A stretch of 64,000 nt of DNA from Rosistilla oblonga (GTDB lineage Bacteria; Planctomycetota; Planctomycetia; Pirellulales; Pirellulaceae): NCBI RefSeq assembly GCF_007751715.1, contig NZ_CP036292.1:1364001-1428000 (forward strand), given 5' to 3'. The notes under the pieces are model-generated. The model was not told the DNA's origin. It saw only the letters and a program-made list of their open reading frames with translations, and searched no databases. The position numbers were made by a program, and so were the translations under genes. Within the stretch, counting starts at the first letter, position 1. Every line of letters starts with the position of its first letter. Below are positions 19,431 to 28,978 of the stretch, in pieces.

Positions 19431-21719
19431 TTAACGTCGCGGTAGAAACGCATTTCCCATGCGGCTGGAAATGATCGCCGGCAGGACCACGAGATCGCCT
19501 ACCAACGCAGTAGCTAGCATGCTAGACATCAGCCAAGCGAAACGAGAGATTGGGGCGAATGGGCTGAGGGCGTAGACCAGCAATCCCAGCCCACAGATCA
19601 AAGAGGTTTGCAGCATCGCCCGACTGCAGTGCCGGTAGGCGTAGACCAACGCATCGTGTTTGGTCAGTCCGCTAGAGGCGCCACGTCGGAACCAGGTTAC
19701 AAAATGCAGCGTATCGTCGACGGCGATCCCCATCGCTGCGGTGATCGTCATCATCGATCCAATCTCGACTTTGACGCCCAACCAGCCGAGCAGTCCAAAC
19801 AGCAGCACTGCGGGGAAGACGTTCGAGATCATCGCCAACAAGCCGGCGACAACGCTTCGCATCGTGACCATCATCGCGACTGCAATCAGGGCAAACGCTG
19901 TGATAAAGCTGCGGGCCATATCGTCCAGCAACTGTTCCTGCGACTTTTGGATCAGCGGCATGCTGCCACAGACAACGCTGCGAATGTCTTGATCGCCAGC
20001 CCGTTCGTCGATCACCTCGGCGATCGCCGCCTTCAATTCTCGCCCGATCCGTTCCAAGTCGATCTCTTCGGAGGTCGGCACCCTTGCGCTGATCCGCCAC
20101 AACTCTTCCTGCGGGTTGTCTTGGAAGTATTGCATTTCGCGATACATCTCCCGCAGCGATTCAAACCGCCGCTCCAACACAATTCGCTGAGCGATCTGGC
20201 CGATACCTCGCGTCCCCGATCGGAAGGTGTCGGGATAACCTGGCGAGAAGTTGACTGCCGATACGGTCCCACCGATGCCGTCGACTTGCATCGCTGCATG
20301 CTGCACCTTGCGAACCATGTTCATTCGGTCGAGCATCGGCGTCCGGCTGGTGCTCGCTTCGATGGACGACTTCGGGATTCGAAGCACGATTTCGACGGGC
20401 GTAAGTGGGCCGATCTGAGTTTCAAACCATTCGTAATCCTGCAGGATCTTGGCGCCGGGCGAAAACAGATCGTGGACCCTGGCTGTCGATTGCAGCCGCG
20501 TGATGCCAGCGATTCCGGCCGCCATCGTCACTGCGGTGATCAGCAGGATCGCAGGCGACCAGCGGGCAATTCGATCGACCACGCCTTGAAATGCAAAGCC
20601 TTGATCCTCGCCGGCCCCAGTCGCCAGCTTCGCCGCCCAACGCCGCGGCGACCACAGTTCCAACTGGCACGGAAACAAAAGAAACAGGATCCCCGTTCCC
20701 AGTACGACGCCGACGGCGGCAAACAGTCCAAACTTCTGGATCGGCAGCAGGAAGCTAGTGACCAGGGAAATCAGTCCCAGGCTGGTCGTCAGCGACGACA
20801 GCCAGCAGGGCGCAAATGCATGCCGAATCGCTTTGCTTGGTGCTCCTTGCAGCCCTTCGCTGGCGACGACATCGCGGTAGATGTTGACCAGATGCACACC
20901 GGTGGAAATGCTGAGCACGAAGACCAACGAGGGGACCATCAGCATGACGCTGTCCATCGTCGATCCGGCAAACGAAATCAACGCCAGGCTAAGCATCTGG
21001 CAATAAACGGCGTTCATGAAGACAAACGCGCTGATTGCGATGCTGCGAAAACTGAGATAAAGGACAACGCAACCGATCGCATAACAGACGATCGTATACC
21101 ACTCCATATTTTTCTGGCTGGCCTCATCGATTGCGACGCCATCGTAGGTCGATCCGGCGATATGAATCTGGTCGCTTGGCAAACCGACAACCCGCTTGGT
21201 CGTCTCGCGAACGTGAGCCAACATCGCATCGCGCAACTGCCACCCTTCAGCCGTTAGCATCAGCACAACCGAACTGATCACCGGATCTCCCGCCGCCTTG
21301 GGCGCACCGACGATCCAACCATTAAGGCGCGCAATCGCTTGCGATCTCTTAAGCGACAGCGGATTGTCGGTCAATTGCTTGACCAGATCGTTGCCCGACG
21401 TGACATACCGAAACAACCGAATCTGCCTTTGGCCTGCGATGTCGACAGGTTGCTGCAGTAGCTCCGTCAGCTCTGCCTGCCGCGGATCGTCCAGATGACA
21501 ACCGTCCCAACTGAGTATCAGAACGTCGTCGCTAACGAATTGCTGCGAAAACCAAGCCAGATCCTTGGTCTCTTGGAACCGCTCGGGCAACCAGTCCTCG
21601 GGGCGGTTCGAATTGGTCGCCAAGGCGTCGATCGCGCCACGAGCGATCGGCAGCAAACCGAGCAACGCCAACAACAGGATGACGATTCGATAACGGTTAA
21701 AAATGTGAGACCTCATCAT
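19431..21719 (-). CDS. MMPL/RND-superfamily exporter
   Basis: 762 residues with the two-repeat RND layout. A first transmembrane helix lies at residues 11-29, followed by a periplasmic domain, then a block of helices at about 205-360 (NMEWYTIVCYAIGCVVLYLSF onward). A second periplasmic domain comes next (about 410-610) and a final block of helices about 625-755. MMPL-domain hallmarks include ISTGVHLVNIYRD in the first block and GIAVDDTLHFVTWFRRG in the second, the latter with the acidic residues of the proton relay. In other bacteria such proteins export hydrophobic lipids or polyketide lipids. The position just upstream of the synthase on the same strand suggests it exports that product, by analogy with mycobacterial MmpL-polyketide pairs. 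Confidence 0.85.
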   Translation of the reverse strand: MMRSHIFNRYRIVILLLALLGLLPIARGAIDALATNSNRPEDWLPERFQETKDLAWFSQQFVSDDVLILSWDGCHLDDPRQAELTELLQQPVDIAGQRQIRLFRYVTSGNDLVKQLTDNPLSLKRSQAIARLNGWIVGAPKAAGDPVISSVVLMLTAEGWQLRDAMLAHVRETTKRVVGLPSDQIHIAGSTYDGVAIDEASQKNMEWYTIVCYAIGCVVLYLSFRSIAISAFVFMNAVYCQMLSLALISFAGSTMDSVMLMVPSLVFVLSISTGVHLVNIYRDVVASEGLQGAPSKAIRHAFAPCWLSSLTTSLGLISLVTSFLLPIQKFGLFAAVGVVLGTGILFLLFPCQLELWSPRRWAAKLATGAGEDQGFAFQGVVDRIARWSPAILLITAVTMAAGIAGITRLQSTARVHDLFSPGAKILQDYEWFETQIGPLTPVEIVLRIPKSSIEASTSRTPMLDRMNMVRKVQHAAMQVDGIGGTVSAVNFSPGYPDTFRSGTRGIGQIAQRIVLERRFESLREMYREMQYFQDNPQEELWRISARVPTSEEIDLERIGRELKAAIAEVIDERAGDQDIRSVVCGSMPLIQKSQEQLLDDMARSFITAFALIAVAMMVTMRSVVAGLLAMISNVFPAVLLFGLLGWLGVKVEIGSMMTITAAMGIAVDDTLHFVTWFRRGASSGLTKHDALVYAYRHCSRAMLQTSLICGLGLLVYALSPFAPISRFAWLMSSMLATALVGDLVVLPAIISSRMGNAFLPRR

Positions 21720-21838
21720 GCCCCAATTGGAAGCTAGTCTTGGACCATACGGACAGGGCTAAGATAATAGGCGATAATTTGGGGAAGGGTAAGCAGTTCA
21801 GCGGTCAGCAGCTGGCCCAGCGGAAGCGCGAGCGTGGT

Positions 21839-22522
21839 TTAGGTGCCCCGGCCCAAAAACGGAACGACCAGGTGTTGCAGAGCGATCGCCGCCAGTTCGG
21901 CGTTGACATCTTCCGTCGTTGGCGATTCGAGCGTGTCGGTCACCTCATCGGCGATCAGTTGAGCGAACCGCAGCCGCGCTGCCTCCAGCGTAATTCGAAA
22001 TTTTTGGGGTGTAACCTGCGTTTCGAATTTGTTGCCAACACGAACCGCCAGCATCGACTCGGTGTCGTCGGGCTGCTCCGTTGCCAAGCGAAGTGCACTG
22101 TACTCAAAATTGCCGGGATTGGCGTGTTCGAATCGCTCCAATGCCCGCCATACGCGAGCCAGCAGACATTCCCGCCAGTTATCCAGCCAGGCCGGATCAT
22201 CGACCTGCATCTGATCGATCGGCGGGACCACCTCCGACGGTTCGCGTCGATATTGTGCCGTCGCCGCCCCTCGAGCCGAACGCAACAGGTAATCGCGTAG
22301 ACGCCCCTTTTCCGACTCGCCAAACCCCTTCGACGCGAGATGTCCCAACAGCAAGACCAACGATTTGTCGGCCGCTTCGCCATCGCCCCACAGATCGATC
22401 AGGTAGTTTCGCATCGCGGTGATGTAACGCATCGTGTAGCCGCCGGCGCTGTCGGCTTGCGACCAACGGGTCGATTGCCGCGCCAATTGGATCGTTCGAT
22501 CGGTTGGGTGCGATGGGGACAT
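21839..22522 (-). CDS. Degenerate ECF sigma-factor-like protein next to a kinase
   Basis: 227 residues starting six bases after the kinase stop, so almost surely in one operon with it. The N-terminal TRWSQADSAGG and the helical segment AMRNYLIDLWGD...GRLRDYLLRSARGAATAQYRRE resemble region 2 of the planctomycete ECF factors that accompany serine/threonine kinases. I do not see a clear region 4 helix-turn-helix in the C-terminal half, which is Ala/Leu/Glu-rich. It may be a divergent sigma factor or a protein that has lost DNA binding and serves as a kinase partner. The assignment rests on layout and weak similarity. Confidence 0.5.
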   Translation of the reverse strand: MSPSHPTDRTIQLARQSTRWSQADSAGGYTMRYITAMRNYLIDLWGDGEAADKSLVLLLGHLASKGFGESEKGRLRDYLLRSARGAATAQYRREPSEVVPPIDQMQVDDPAWLDNWRECLLARVWRALERFEHANPGNFEYSALRLATEQPDDTESMLAVRVGNKFETQVTPQKFRITLEAARLRFAQLIADEVTDTLESPTTEDVNAELAAIALQHLVVPFLGRGT

Positions 22523-22528
22523 GATCTG

Positions 22529-24742
22529 CTATTGAACCTTCAGGTGAAGGCGAGGGACTTTGTCGACGTCAGTTGATTCTTTGGAAAAGAATATTGTATT
22601 TTCGGCCTGCTTGCTGTGGCTGACCACGACAAACGTCACCTCGGGATCGGGGAACGTCAGTAGGAACGCATCCAGTTCGTCGCCGAAAAAACGGACGTTG
22701 TCGTTCGCCTTGTCGGCCAATCGCCCCTCGGTGTTGTCGATCGTGGTGCTGCACAGATACTTCGCTTTGCCAAGGTTCTGAGCCGTCGGAGAGTTCTTCC
22801 AGACCAGCGCTCCCTCCCCCTGCTCTTTCCACTGGCTAGCTTGTTGAGCGTCGAGCCCGTACAGGCGAAGTTCCAGTTTCGCCGCCGCGCCTCCTTTGAC
22901 AGCGAGACTGATGACCGCGTCCTGCAGTTTGGCCAACGGGTGCTCCCAGCGGCTGACGTCGAACCTTAAATAGATGTACTGCAGCGAGCCGTCCGTTTTT
23001 TCAGGCAACTGCACCGACAGCAAATCCTGTTGGCCACGCGATTTGTCGTCGCCACGGACAACCGTCGTGTCGGCGCCGGTTCCCGAGCGTGTTGTGATCT
23101 GTTGGAATCCCGACAGCGGGCCGCTGGAATAATCGGCGGCCACCGAAATTTGAGCGGCAACTTGCGAGCTCAGTTGGTCGTCGGGAGTCATCAGTCGCAG
23201 GAAGAGATCGTAAGTTCCCGGCGGCAGATCTTCGCTTTCAAACCGCGCCAACATCTCCAACGACTTGCCTGGTGGAGGAATCCGAGCGCCGGCGACCCGC
23301 AGCGGGAACATCGTGGCCGGCCGCTCGCTGCCGCCGGATTGCGGTTTTAAGAAGACTCGGGCCTTGGCCGCGACACCCGCTTTGCCGGCCAGGATTGCGG
23401 GATCGACTTGGCGATTGGCTGCCGTATTCACCAAACGGAATCGAATCAGCCCCGACTGTCCCACCGTGATCCGATCGGATTCCAAAGTCACCGCCTCCAT
23501 CTTCAATGGCGCAAGCATCTCGGTCGTCACGACAACCGGTTTGGCCTTGAGCGGTTTTGTCGGCGGTGCGGCGACGTTGTTTCCCGATTCCGGTGGGCTC
23601 GACTTGGGCCGCATCGCAACGATTCCCACCACCACAGCCAACAAAGCTGCGGCGATCGCCCCCGCGGCGAGCGGGATATTTGAGCGGCGGTTTTTCGTCG
23701 AACGCAAAGGACGTGTCGGTGGTGTGTCTTGAATCGTGATCTCGACCGGCAGGCTTTCGTTCGACGTCTCGGTGGCAGCAGCGGAAGGAGACGCCGGTTC
23801 ATCGGTCAACGACTTCAGTTCCTCCAACAACGCGTTGGCGCTCGGCGGTCGATCCTTGGGCTCTTTTGAGAGCAACCGGTCGATGAGGTCCGACAGTTGA
23901 GGCGGAACATGTTCGACGAACTCGTTCAGCGAACGCGGCGAGTGGGCGATGATGGCGATCAACATCATCGCCACATTGGAATAGCGAAACGGCAGCTGAC
24001 CGCTGCACATCTCGTACATCACGATCCCCAAACTGTACAGATCCGAGCGGTCGTCGACAGGTTCGTCGGCAGCTTGTTCGGGCGAGAGATAGCCGGGCGT
24101 GCCGACGACTGCGCCGCGACGCGACAGCGAATCGACGGGACCTGTCATCGCCGCTAGACCGAAGTCCAAGATCTTCGGCCGCCCCTTTTCGGCTTCGATC
24201 CAGATGTTCGCCGGTTTGATGTCGCGATGGATGATCCCCTGCTGATGCGCCGCGCCGAGCCCACGCGCGACCTGGCGTCCGATCGCGATGATCTGTTTCG
24301 TGTTGAACTTGTAGCCTTTGCGCAAGACCTGTTCGAGCGATTGGCCTTTCAGCAGCTCCATCGCCAAGAAAGGTGTGTTGTTCTGTTCATCGACCTCGAA
24401 GATCGTCGCCACATTGTCGTGGTGCACCGCCGCTTGAGCGCGGGCTTCGCGGACGAACCGATCCCGCGCATGCTTCGACGCCGCAATCCGCTGGCTCATC
24501 ACTTTTAACGCGACTTTGCGCTGCAGCCGTTGGTCCTCGGCCAGAAAGACCTTCCCCATTCCCCCTTCGCCGATCAGCTCCAAAACTCGATACGCCCCCA
24601 GCCGCCCAAGCTCATCGGGCAGTTCTGGCGGTGACAAATACGGATAATCTTCGGAACGCGTGCTCATCCGCATTTTGGGGTGATCGAGATCGGGACGCTT
24701 GCCGTGGCGTTGGGCATCAAATCCCCAGACTAAGTCCCGCAT
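22529..24742 (-). CDS. Membrane serine/threonine protein kinase with extracytoplasmic DNRLRE-like domain
   Basis: 737 residues. The kinase domain (about 50-320) has the glycine loop LIGEGGMGKVF, Lys80 in VALKVM, catalytic Asp174 in HRDIKPAN, Asp193 in DFG, and GTPGYLSPEQ, so it appears active. A Ser/Thr/Pro linker leads to one transmembrane helix at about 355-375. The outer part contains a beta-rich domain and ends in a YLRFDVSRWEHPLAKLQDAVISL region like DNRLRE/CBM96-type domains. Another possible start is the internal ATG of MRMSTRSEDYP. It heads an operon with the sigma-like gene and lies upstream of the exporter and polyketide genes on the same strand. A decayed copy of its kinase part lies at 28979-29347. 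Confidence 0.9.
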   Translation of the reverse strand: MRDLVWGFDAQRHGKRPDLDHPKMRMSTRSEDYPYLSPPELPDELGRLGAYRVLELIGEGGMGKVFLAEDQRLQRKVALKVMSQRIAASKHARDRFVREARAQAAVHHDNVATIFEVDEQNNTPFLAMELLKGQSLEQVLRKGYKFNTKQIIAIGRQVARGLGAAHQQGIIHRDIKPANIWIEAEKGRPKILDFGLAAMTGPVDSLSRRGAVVGTPGYLSPEQAADEPVDDRSDLYSLGIVMYEMCSGQLPFRYSNVAMMLIAIIAHSPRSLNEFVEHVPPQLSDLIDRLLSKEPKDRPPSANALLEELKSLTDEPASPSAAATETSNESLPVEITIQDTPPTRPLRSTKNRRSNIPLAAGAIAAALLAVVVGIVAMRPKSSPPESGNNVAAPPTKPLKAKPVVVTTEMLAPLKMEAVTLESDRITVGQSGLIRFRLVNTAANRQVDPAILAGKAGVAAKARVFLKPQSGGSERPATMFPLRVAGARIPPPGKSLEMLARFESEDLPPGTYDLFLRLMTPDDQLSSQVAAQISVAADYSSGPLSGFQQITTRSGTGADTTVVRGDDKSRGQQDLLSVQLPEKTDGSLQYIYLRFDVSRWEHPLAKLQDAVISLAVKGGAAAKLELRLYGLDAQQASQWKEQGEGALVWKNSPTAQNLGKAKYLCSTTIDNTEGRLADKANDNVRFFGDELDAFLLTFPDPEVTFVVVSHSKQAENTIFFSKESTDVDKVPRLHLKVQ

Positions 24743-25117
24743 CGGCCCTGTTCAACGGTAGAAATGCTCTGCCGGAGTAATTCTTCCGGTGCCCTCCCTC
24801 TCGATCGGACTCCGCTCGATCGTTCTCCTGGTGCAACCGGCTGGGCACCGTCGATCCGATCATCGCGGTTACGACTGAACCGGTGCCGTCGGGCGAGCTC
24901 ATCGGGCGTCCCAGTTAGATCGCTCAGGCGGCTCGTTCAACCTGCGGGAATCCAGCCAGCCGAGTCCGAGTGCGTGTCGCTTTAAAAACACGTTGTGGTT
25001 TGGTCGGCATGGATTATGGCAATATCTCCCGTCCCGGTAGCGATCGTTGGAAACATTGGTTCAGCCGACCCTCGCATCACTCGACTACTTGCGACTTCGC
25101 CCGCAGCCGAGAGTTTC
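24743..25117. other. Intergenic region between the kinase and the MocR-type regulator
   Basis: 375 bases. It must contain the kinase promoter on the minus strand and the 3' end of the regulator transcript. Short inverted pieces (GATCGGACTCCGCTCGATC; CCGGTGCC repeats) are present, but I find no supported gene and no clear terminator with a T-run. Confidence 0.35.
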
Positions 25118-26515
25118 TCAAATCGCATTGGGCTCGGTTTGCAGGGCGCCCCAAAGCGCTTGGATCGCAAGCTCTGTCTCCTGCAAGCTCGCCGCTCCGC
25201 CAAGGCAGACTCGGAGCGCTTCGGGTGCTTCGATATCGACGCAGAAGCGATCCGATGCCACCACGCCCAACGCATAGCCGCGCATCCAATCGACAAGATG
25301 GGCCCGCGTCCAGGGTTTTTTCAAACGGATCCAGGCGTGAAAAGCATGTTCATCGGTTTGCACGATGTCGGCCGGCAGGTAGCGTTTGAGCAACCGCTGT
25401 CGCGCCCGGGTCGACGATCGCACCGATGCCAACACGGCGTCGGCCAGTCCCGATTCAATCCAATGAGTTGCCAAAGTGGCGCAGACCGGCGACGCCATTA
25501 CGGAAACCGCTCGCAGCGCCGACAGCACGCCGCTGGCCCGTTGGTCGCGTGGGGCAACCAGATACGCGATCCGCAACCCCGGTGCCAAACACTTGGCTAA
25601 CGTCGTCACGTAGAATGTGATCTCGGGGGCTAGCGCGGCAAACGGCGGTGGGCCGGCTGTCGGCAGCATCCCGTAAGCATCGTCTTCGATAATTGCGATC
25701 CCATGTTTGCGAGCGACCTGCACGATCTCGCTGCGGCGCTGGATCGGCATCGTTTCAACCGTTGGATTGCGAAGCGTTGGATTGACGTAAACCACACGCA
25801 CCCGATTTTCTCGGGCCGCTCGATCGAGCGCCGCTGGCAACATCCCGTGAGCATCTCCAGGCAGCCCCATCAAGCGGCGGCGCAGCGTCGATGCGACTTC
25901 TTTGATTCCCGAATACGTGATCTGATCGCACCCGATCACATCGTCGGGCGATCCGATCTTGGCGACAATCGCTCCCAACGCAACATGCGCTCCCGCCGTC
26001 ACGTAAACAGCTTCGGGACCGGCATCGATCCCGCGATTCGAAAGCCACCGGATCGCGGCGGCGCGATCGCGCATCGATCCGCCCAGCGGTTGGTATCGCA
26101 ACACCGAAGGCATCGATTCGGAAACCACTTGAAACGAATCGGCGATCGCCGTCAGTACATCGGGATCGGCGACATCGGGCGGTTGATTCATGGATCGATC
26201 CGCGAGGTCAAATTGCCGGCCGACGCGGGTCGGTTGCGGCGAACTGCGGCGGACAAACGTCCCCGCCCCGACTCGAGCTTCGACCAGCCCGCGTCGCGCC
26301 GCTTCGGAGTATCCGCGGGCGATTGTGGTCACGTCCAAATTCAAGCGTTTGGCAAGCGTCCGTTGCGTCGGTAAATGGTCGCCACCTCGCAACCTCCCGT
26401 CTTGAATATCGGCAGCGATCGCTTCGGCCACAGCCAAATAGATCGGGATGTCTGGGCGCTCGACATCGGGCAACCAGTCGTCTCGTCGCTGCGATGTTTT
26501 GTTCTTCACAACCAT
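25118..26515 (-). CDS. MocR-type regulator (GntR DNA-binding domain fused to class I aminotransferase fold)
   Basis: 465 residues from the ATG at 26515; the frame is open 24 codons further. The N-terminal winged helix (about 15-85) starts PIYLAVAEAIAADI and contains LPTQRTLAKRLNLDVTTIARGY. The rest is a fold-type I aminotransferase with IIEDDAYGML and the PLP-binding lysine in TTLAKCLAPGLR (Lys308). Such proteins usually sense PLP adducts or amino compounds and control adjacent, often divergent genes. Here the divergent neighbour is a sulfite reductase, so a role in sulfur or amino acid metabolism is plausible but unproven. The helix-turn-helix and PLP lysine are both intact. Confidence 0.88.
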   Translation of the reverse strand: MVVKNKTSQRRDDWLPDVERPDIPIYLAVAEAIAADIQDGRLRGGDHLPTQRTLAKRLNLDVTTIARGYSEAARRGLVEARVGAGTFVRRSSPQPTRVGRQFDLADRSMNQPPDVADPDVLTAIADSFQVVSESMPSVLRYQPLGGSMRDRAAAIRWLSNRGIDAGPEAVYVTAGAHVALGAIVAKIGSPDDVIGCDQITYSGIKEVASTLRRRLMGLPGDAHGMLPAALDRAARENRVRVVYVNPTLRNPTVETMPIQRRSEIVQVARKHGIAIIEDDAYGMLPTAGPPPFAALAPEITFYVTTLAKCLAPGLRIAYLVAPRDQRASGVLSALRAVSVMASPVCATLATHWIESGLADAVLASVRSSTRARQRLLKRYLPADIVQTDEHAFHAWIRLKKPWTRAHLVDWMRGYALGVVASDRFCVDIEAPEALRVCLGGAASLQETELAIQALWGALQTEPNAI

Positions 26516-26766
26516 CCCTCTCTCGAACCCGTGAACGCCAATTGGCCGGAAGTGCGTGGCTCCTAGCCTAGATGAATAGCCATTCAATCGCTAGCAGCTT
26601 CTGTGTTGTAAATCGCAACTAAAGTGAACGTTGCACCAGTCGAGTTTCAATTGCGCGGTTGATTTGCCTATTGATTGACTGCATCCAAAAGGTCGATTGA
26701 ATGGATTGCTAACGATCTGCCAAAGCTAGATTGACGGGGCGGCTGCGGTGGAGCATTACTACTTCC
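26516..26766. promoter_or_regulatory. Divergent promoter region between MocR-type regulator and sulfite reductase
   Basis: 251 bases between two divergent starts. MocR regulators commonly bind direct repeats in such regions, but I could not define a convincing operator by eye. The stretch is AT-richer than its surroundings (26580-26710), as expected of promoters. Confidence 0.4.
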
Positions 26767-28575
26767 ATGAGCACCCATTCACCCGATCCGACCACGACTT
26801 CCAAGCCCAAGCTGACTCGCGATGAACAGATCAAGGCGGACAGCCAATATCTCGCTGGGGAGATCGCCCAAGAGTTGGCCGACGAATCACCGAGCTTTGG
26901 GACCGAGACGCTGAAGCTGCTGAAGTTCCACGGCACCTACCAACAGGACGACCGCGATCAACGCAGCGTGCTCCGCAAACAGGGAAAGGAGAAGGCGTTC
27001 TCGATGATGGTCCGCTGCCGGATTCCTGGCGGTCGGTTGACGCCGCGACAGTTTCTCGCACATTTGGATATCTGTGACCTTCTGGGCAATTCGACCATGA
27101 AGATCACCACGCGTCAGACGATCCAATTGCATGGTGTCGTGCGACGTGACTTGCAGCAAACCATTCGCAAGATCAACGCAATCGGACTATCGACACTCGC
27201 TGCCTGCGGGGATGTCAATCGCAACGTGATGTGCTGCCCTCGCAAGCAAAACGATCCCGTTCATCGCGAACTCCAACGCCTTGCGGATGCCTTGGCTGTC
27301 TCGCTCGCTCCGCAAACATCCGCTTATCACGAACTGTGGGTCACCGACGTACAAACGGGGGAACGCATGTTCGCATCCCACACTCCCAGCGATCCGTCCG
27401 GGGATGAAAGCGAGGGCGGAGCGGAGGCACCATCAAATGTCGAGCCGCTGTATGGGCCGACCTATCTGCCGCGAAAATTCAAATGTGGGATCGCATTGCC
27501 AGCGGACAACTGCATCGATATCTACACCCAAGACCTTGGCTTCCTGGCAGTCGTTCGCGACGGACGCGTGATCGGATACAACGTGTTGGTCGGGGGCGGA
27601 ATGGGGACCACGCCCAGCCAAAAGAAGACCTATCCAGCGGTTGCCAAACGGATGGCGTTCTGCACCGCGGAACAAGCTGTCGACGTAGCGAAAGCTGTTT
27701 TGATCGTGCAACGCGACAATGGGGATCGAAGCGATCGAAAGGTCGCCAGGATGAAGTATCTTGTCGACCGTTGGGGAATCGAAACGTTTCGCCAGCATGT
27801 CCAGCGTCTGCTTAACTTCCCGTTGGGAGATTGCACCGAGGATGATGTCCAGGACGTCGACGATCACATGGGCTGGCAAGCTCAGGACGATGGGCTCTTC
27901 TCTTACGGGGTGAGCATCGAAAACGGGCGAGTCAAAGATCAAGCCGCCAAGCAACTGAAAACCGGGCTGCGAGAGATCGTCAACTATCTGGGAACGGAGG
28001 TTCGTTTGGCGGGGAACCAGAGTCTGATCTTCTGCGACATCCGCCCCGACCAACGCCAACGCATCGCCGAGATCCTGGTTGCCAATGGGATTCGCCCGAC
28101 CGAAGAGGTAAGCATGGCGCGACGGTACGCGATGGCTTGCGTGGCACTTCCGTCGTGTGGTTTGGCGATTACCGAAGCCGAACGGCGACTGCCGGGATTG
28201 ATCGACGACCTGGAACGCGAACTCGCACGTCTGGGGCTGTGTGCCAAGCGGTTCACGATCCGCATGACCGGTTGCCCCAATGGATGTGCCCGCCCCTACG
28301 TCGCCGATATCGGCTTGGTTGGCAAAGCGGTCGATCGCTACACGATCTACGTTGGCGGAACCTTGCTTGGAACGCGGTTGGCTTTCATCTATCGCGACAT
28401 GGTCGCCGCGTCGGACCTGGTGCCTCAGTTGGTCCAGCTGTTCACAGCCTACAAACATCACGCCAGCGATGGCGAAAGCTTTGGCGATTTCTGTAATCGA
28501 TTCGGTGATGGGCTCGCGGCGATCGTCGACGACACCGCAGCGAGTCTAACTGTCGACGGGCCTACATCGATTTAA
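26767..28575 (+). CDS. cysI: Assimilatory sulfite reductase, siroheme/4Fe-4S hemoprotein subunit
   Basis: Reduces sulfite to sulfide with six electrons. From the ATG at 26767 the protein has 602 residues; twelve further upstream codons are open but unlikely to be used. The nitrite/sulfite reductase ferredoxin-like half-domains and the NIR/SIR signature are visible: CVALPSCGLAITEAERRLPG followed by TGCPNGCARPYVADIG, which together supply the four cysteines that hold the 4Fe-4S cluster and siroheme. CCPRKQND and TTRQTIQLHGV are typical of the substrate face. No flavoprotein subunit (cysJ) is nearby, so the electron donor could be ferredoxin. The gene is followed 66 bases later by a small membrane protein. 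Confidence 0.92.
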   Translation: MSTHSPDPTTTSKPKLTRDEQIKADSQYLAGEIAQELADESPSFGTETLKLLKFHGTYQQDDRDQRSVLRKQGKEKAFSMMVRCRIPGGRLTPRQFLAHLDICDLLGNSTMKITTRQTIQLHGVVRRDLQQTIRKINAIGLSTLAACGDVNRNVMCCPRKQNDPVHRELQRLADALAVSLAPQTSAYHELWVTDVQTGERMFASHTPSDPSGDESEGGAEAPSNVEPLYGPTYLPRKFKCGIALPADNCIDIYTQDLGFLAVVRDGRVIGYNVLVGGGMGTTPSQKKTYPAVAKRMAFCTAEQAVDVAKAVLIVQRDNGDRSDRKVARMKYLVDRWGIETFRQHVQRLLNFPLGDCTEDDVQDVDDHMGWQAQDDGLFSYGVSIENGRVKDQAAKQLKTGLREIVNYLGTEVRLAGNQSLIFCDIRPDQRQRIAEILVANGIRPTEEVSMARRYAMACVALPSCGLAITEAERRLPGLIDDLERELARLGLCAKRFTIRMTGCPNGCARPYVADIGLVGKAVDRYTIYVGGTLLGTRLAFIYRDMVAASDLVPQLVQLFTAYKHHASDGESFGDFCNRFGDGLAAIVDDTAASLTVDGPTSI

Positions 28576-28641
28576 TGCAGCAGCAAACGGCAGCAAGTCT
28601 CTCCACGGCTCGCTTCCTTTCGGATAACTCAGGAGCAAACA

Positions 28642-28845
28642 ATGGAACAACTAAAAGGTTTGTGGCGCGACACGAAATACCTGTGGCTCGGGTTTGCGTT
28701 TGCCAGCGTCGCATTTGCTGCGTTTGGATCCTGGTACCACTTGGCCGTGATCCCCTGCCTGCCCGTCTGTTTCACCTATTTCGCATGGATGCGGTACGAC
28801 GAAAACGGCAAACCCAAAAACGATTTCAACGGCGCCGACCATTAA
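28642..28845 (+). CDS. Small two-helix membrane protein downstream of sulfite reductase
   Basis: 67 residues with two hydrophobic segments (about 14-32 and 33-49) and a polar, charged C-terminus. AGGAG lies six bases before the ATG, so the start is well supported. I do not recognise a family. It probably shares a transcript with the sulfite reductase gene, ending 66 bases upstream. It could be a membrane anchor or accessory protein, but nothing in the sequence shows this. Confidence 0.65.
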   Translation: MEQLKGLWRDTKYLWLGFAFASVAFAAFGSWYHLAVIPCLPVCFTYFAWMRYDENGKPKNDFNGADH

Positions 28846-28978
28846 ACAGTGGTTGCAAGCCTGCGGAATGGCGTCGACGCCCGCTTCGTGGGAGCGTCCG
28901 GATGCCTGGCGATGCCGTTATTCGCAGTTCTCCGACCCGTGGGCGTTTCTTGCTCGCTCGCGGTGTCATCGCTGGCAA

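Noticed and set aside
19608-21257. 549-codon open frame opposite the MMPL exporter gene
   Set aside because: Low-complexity Gln/Arg/Asp/His composition typical of antisense frames in GC-rich DNA; the MMPL helices and motifs are on the minus strand.
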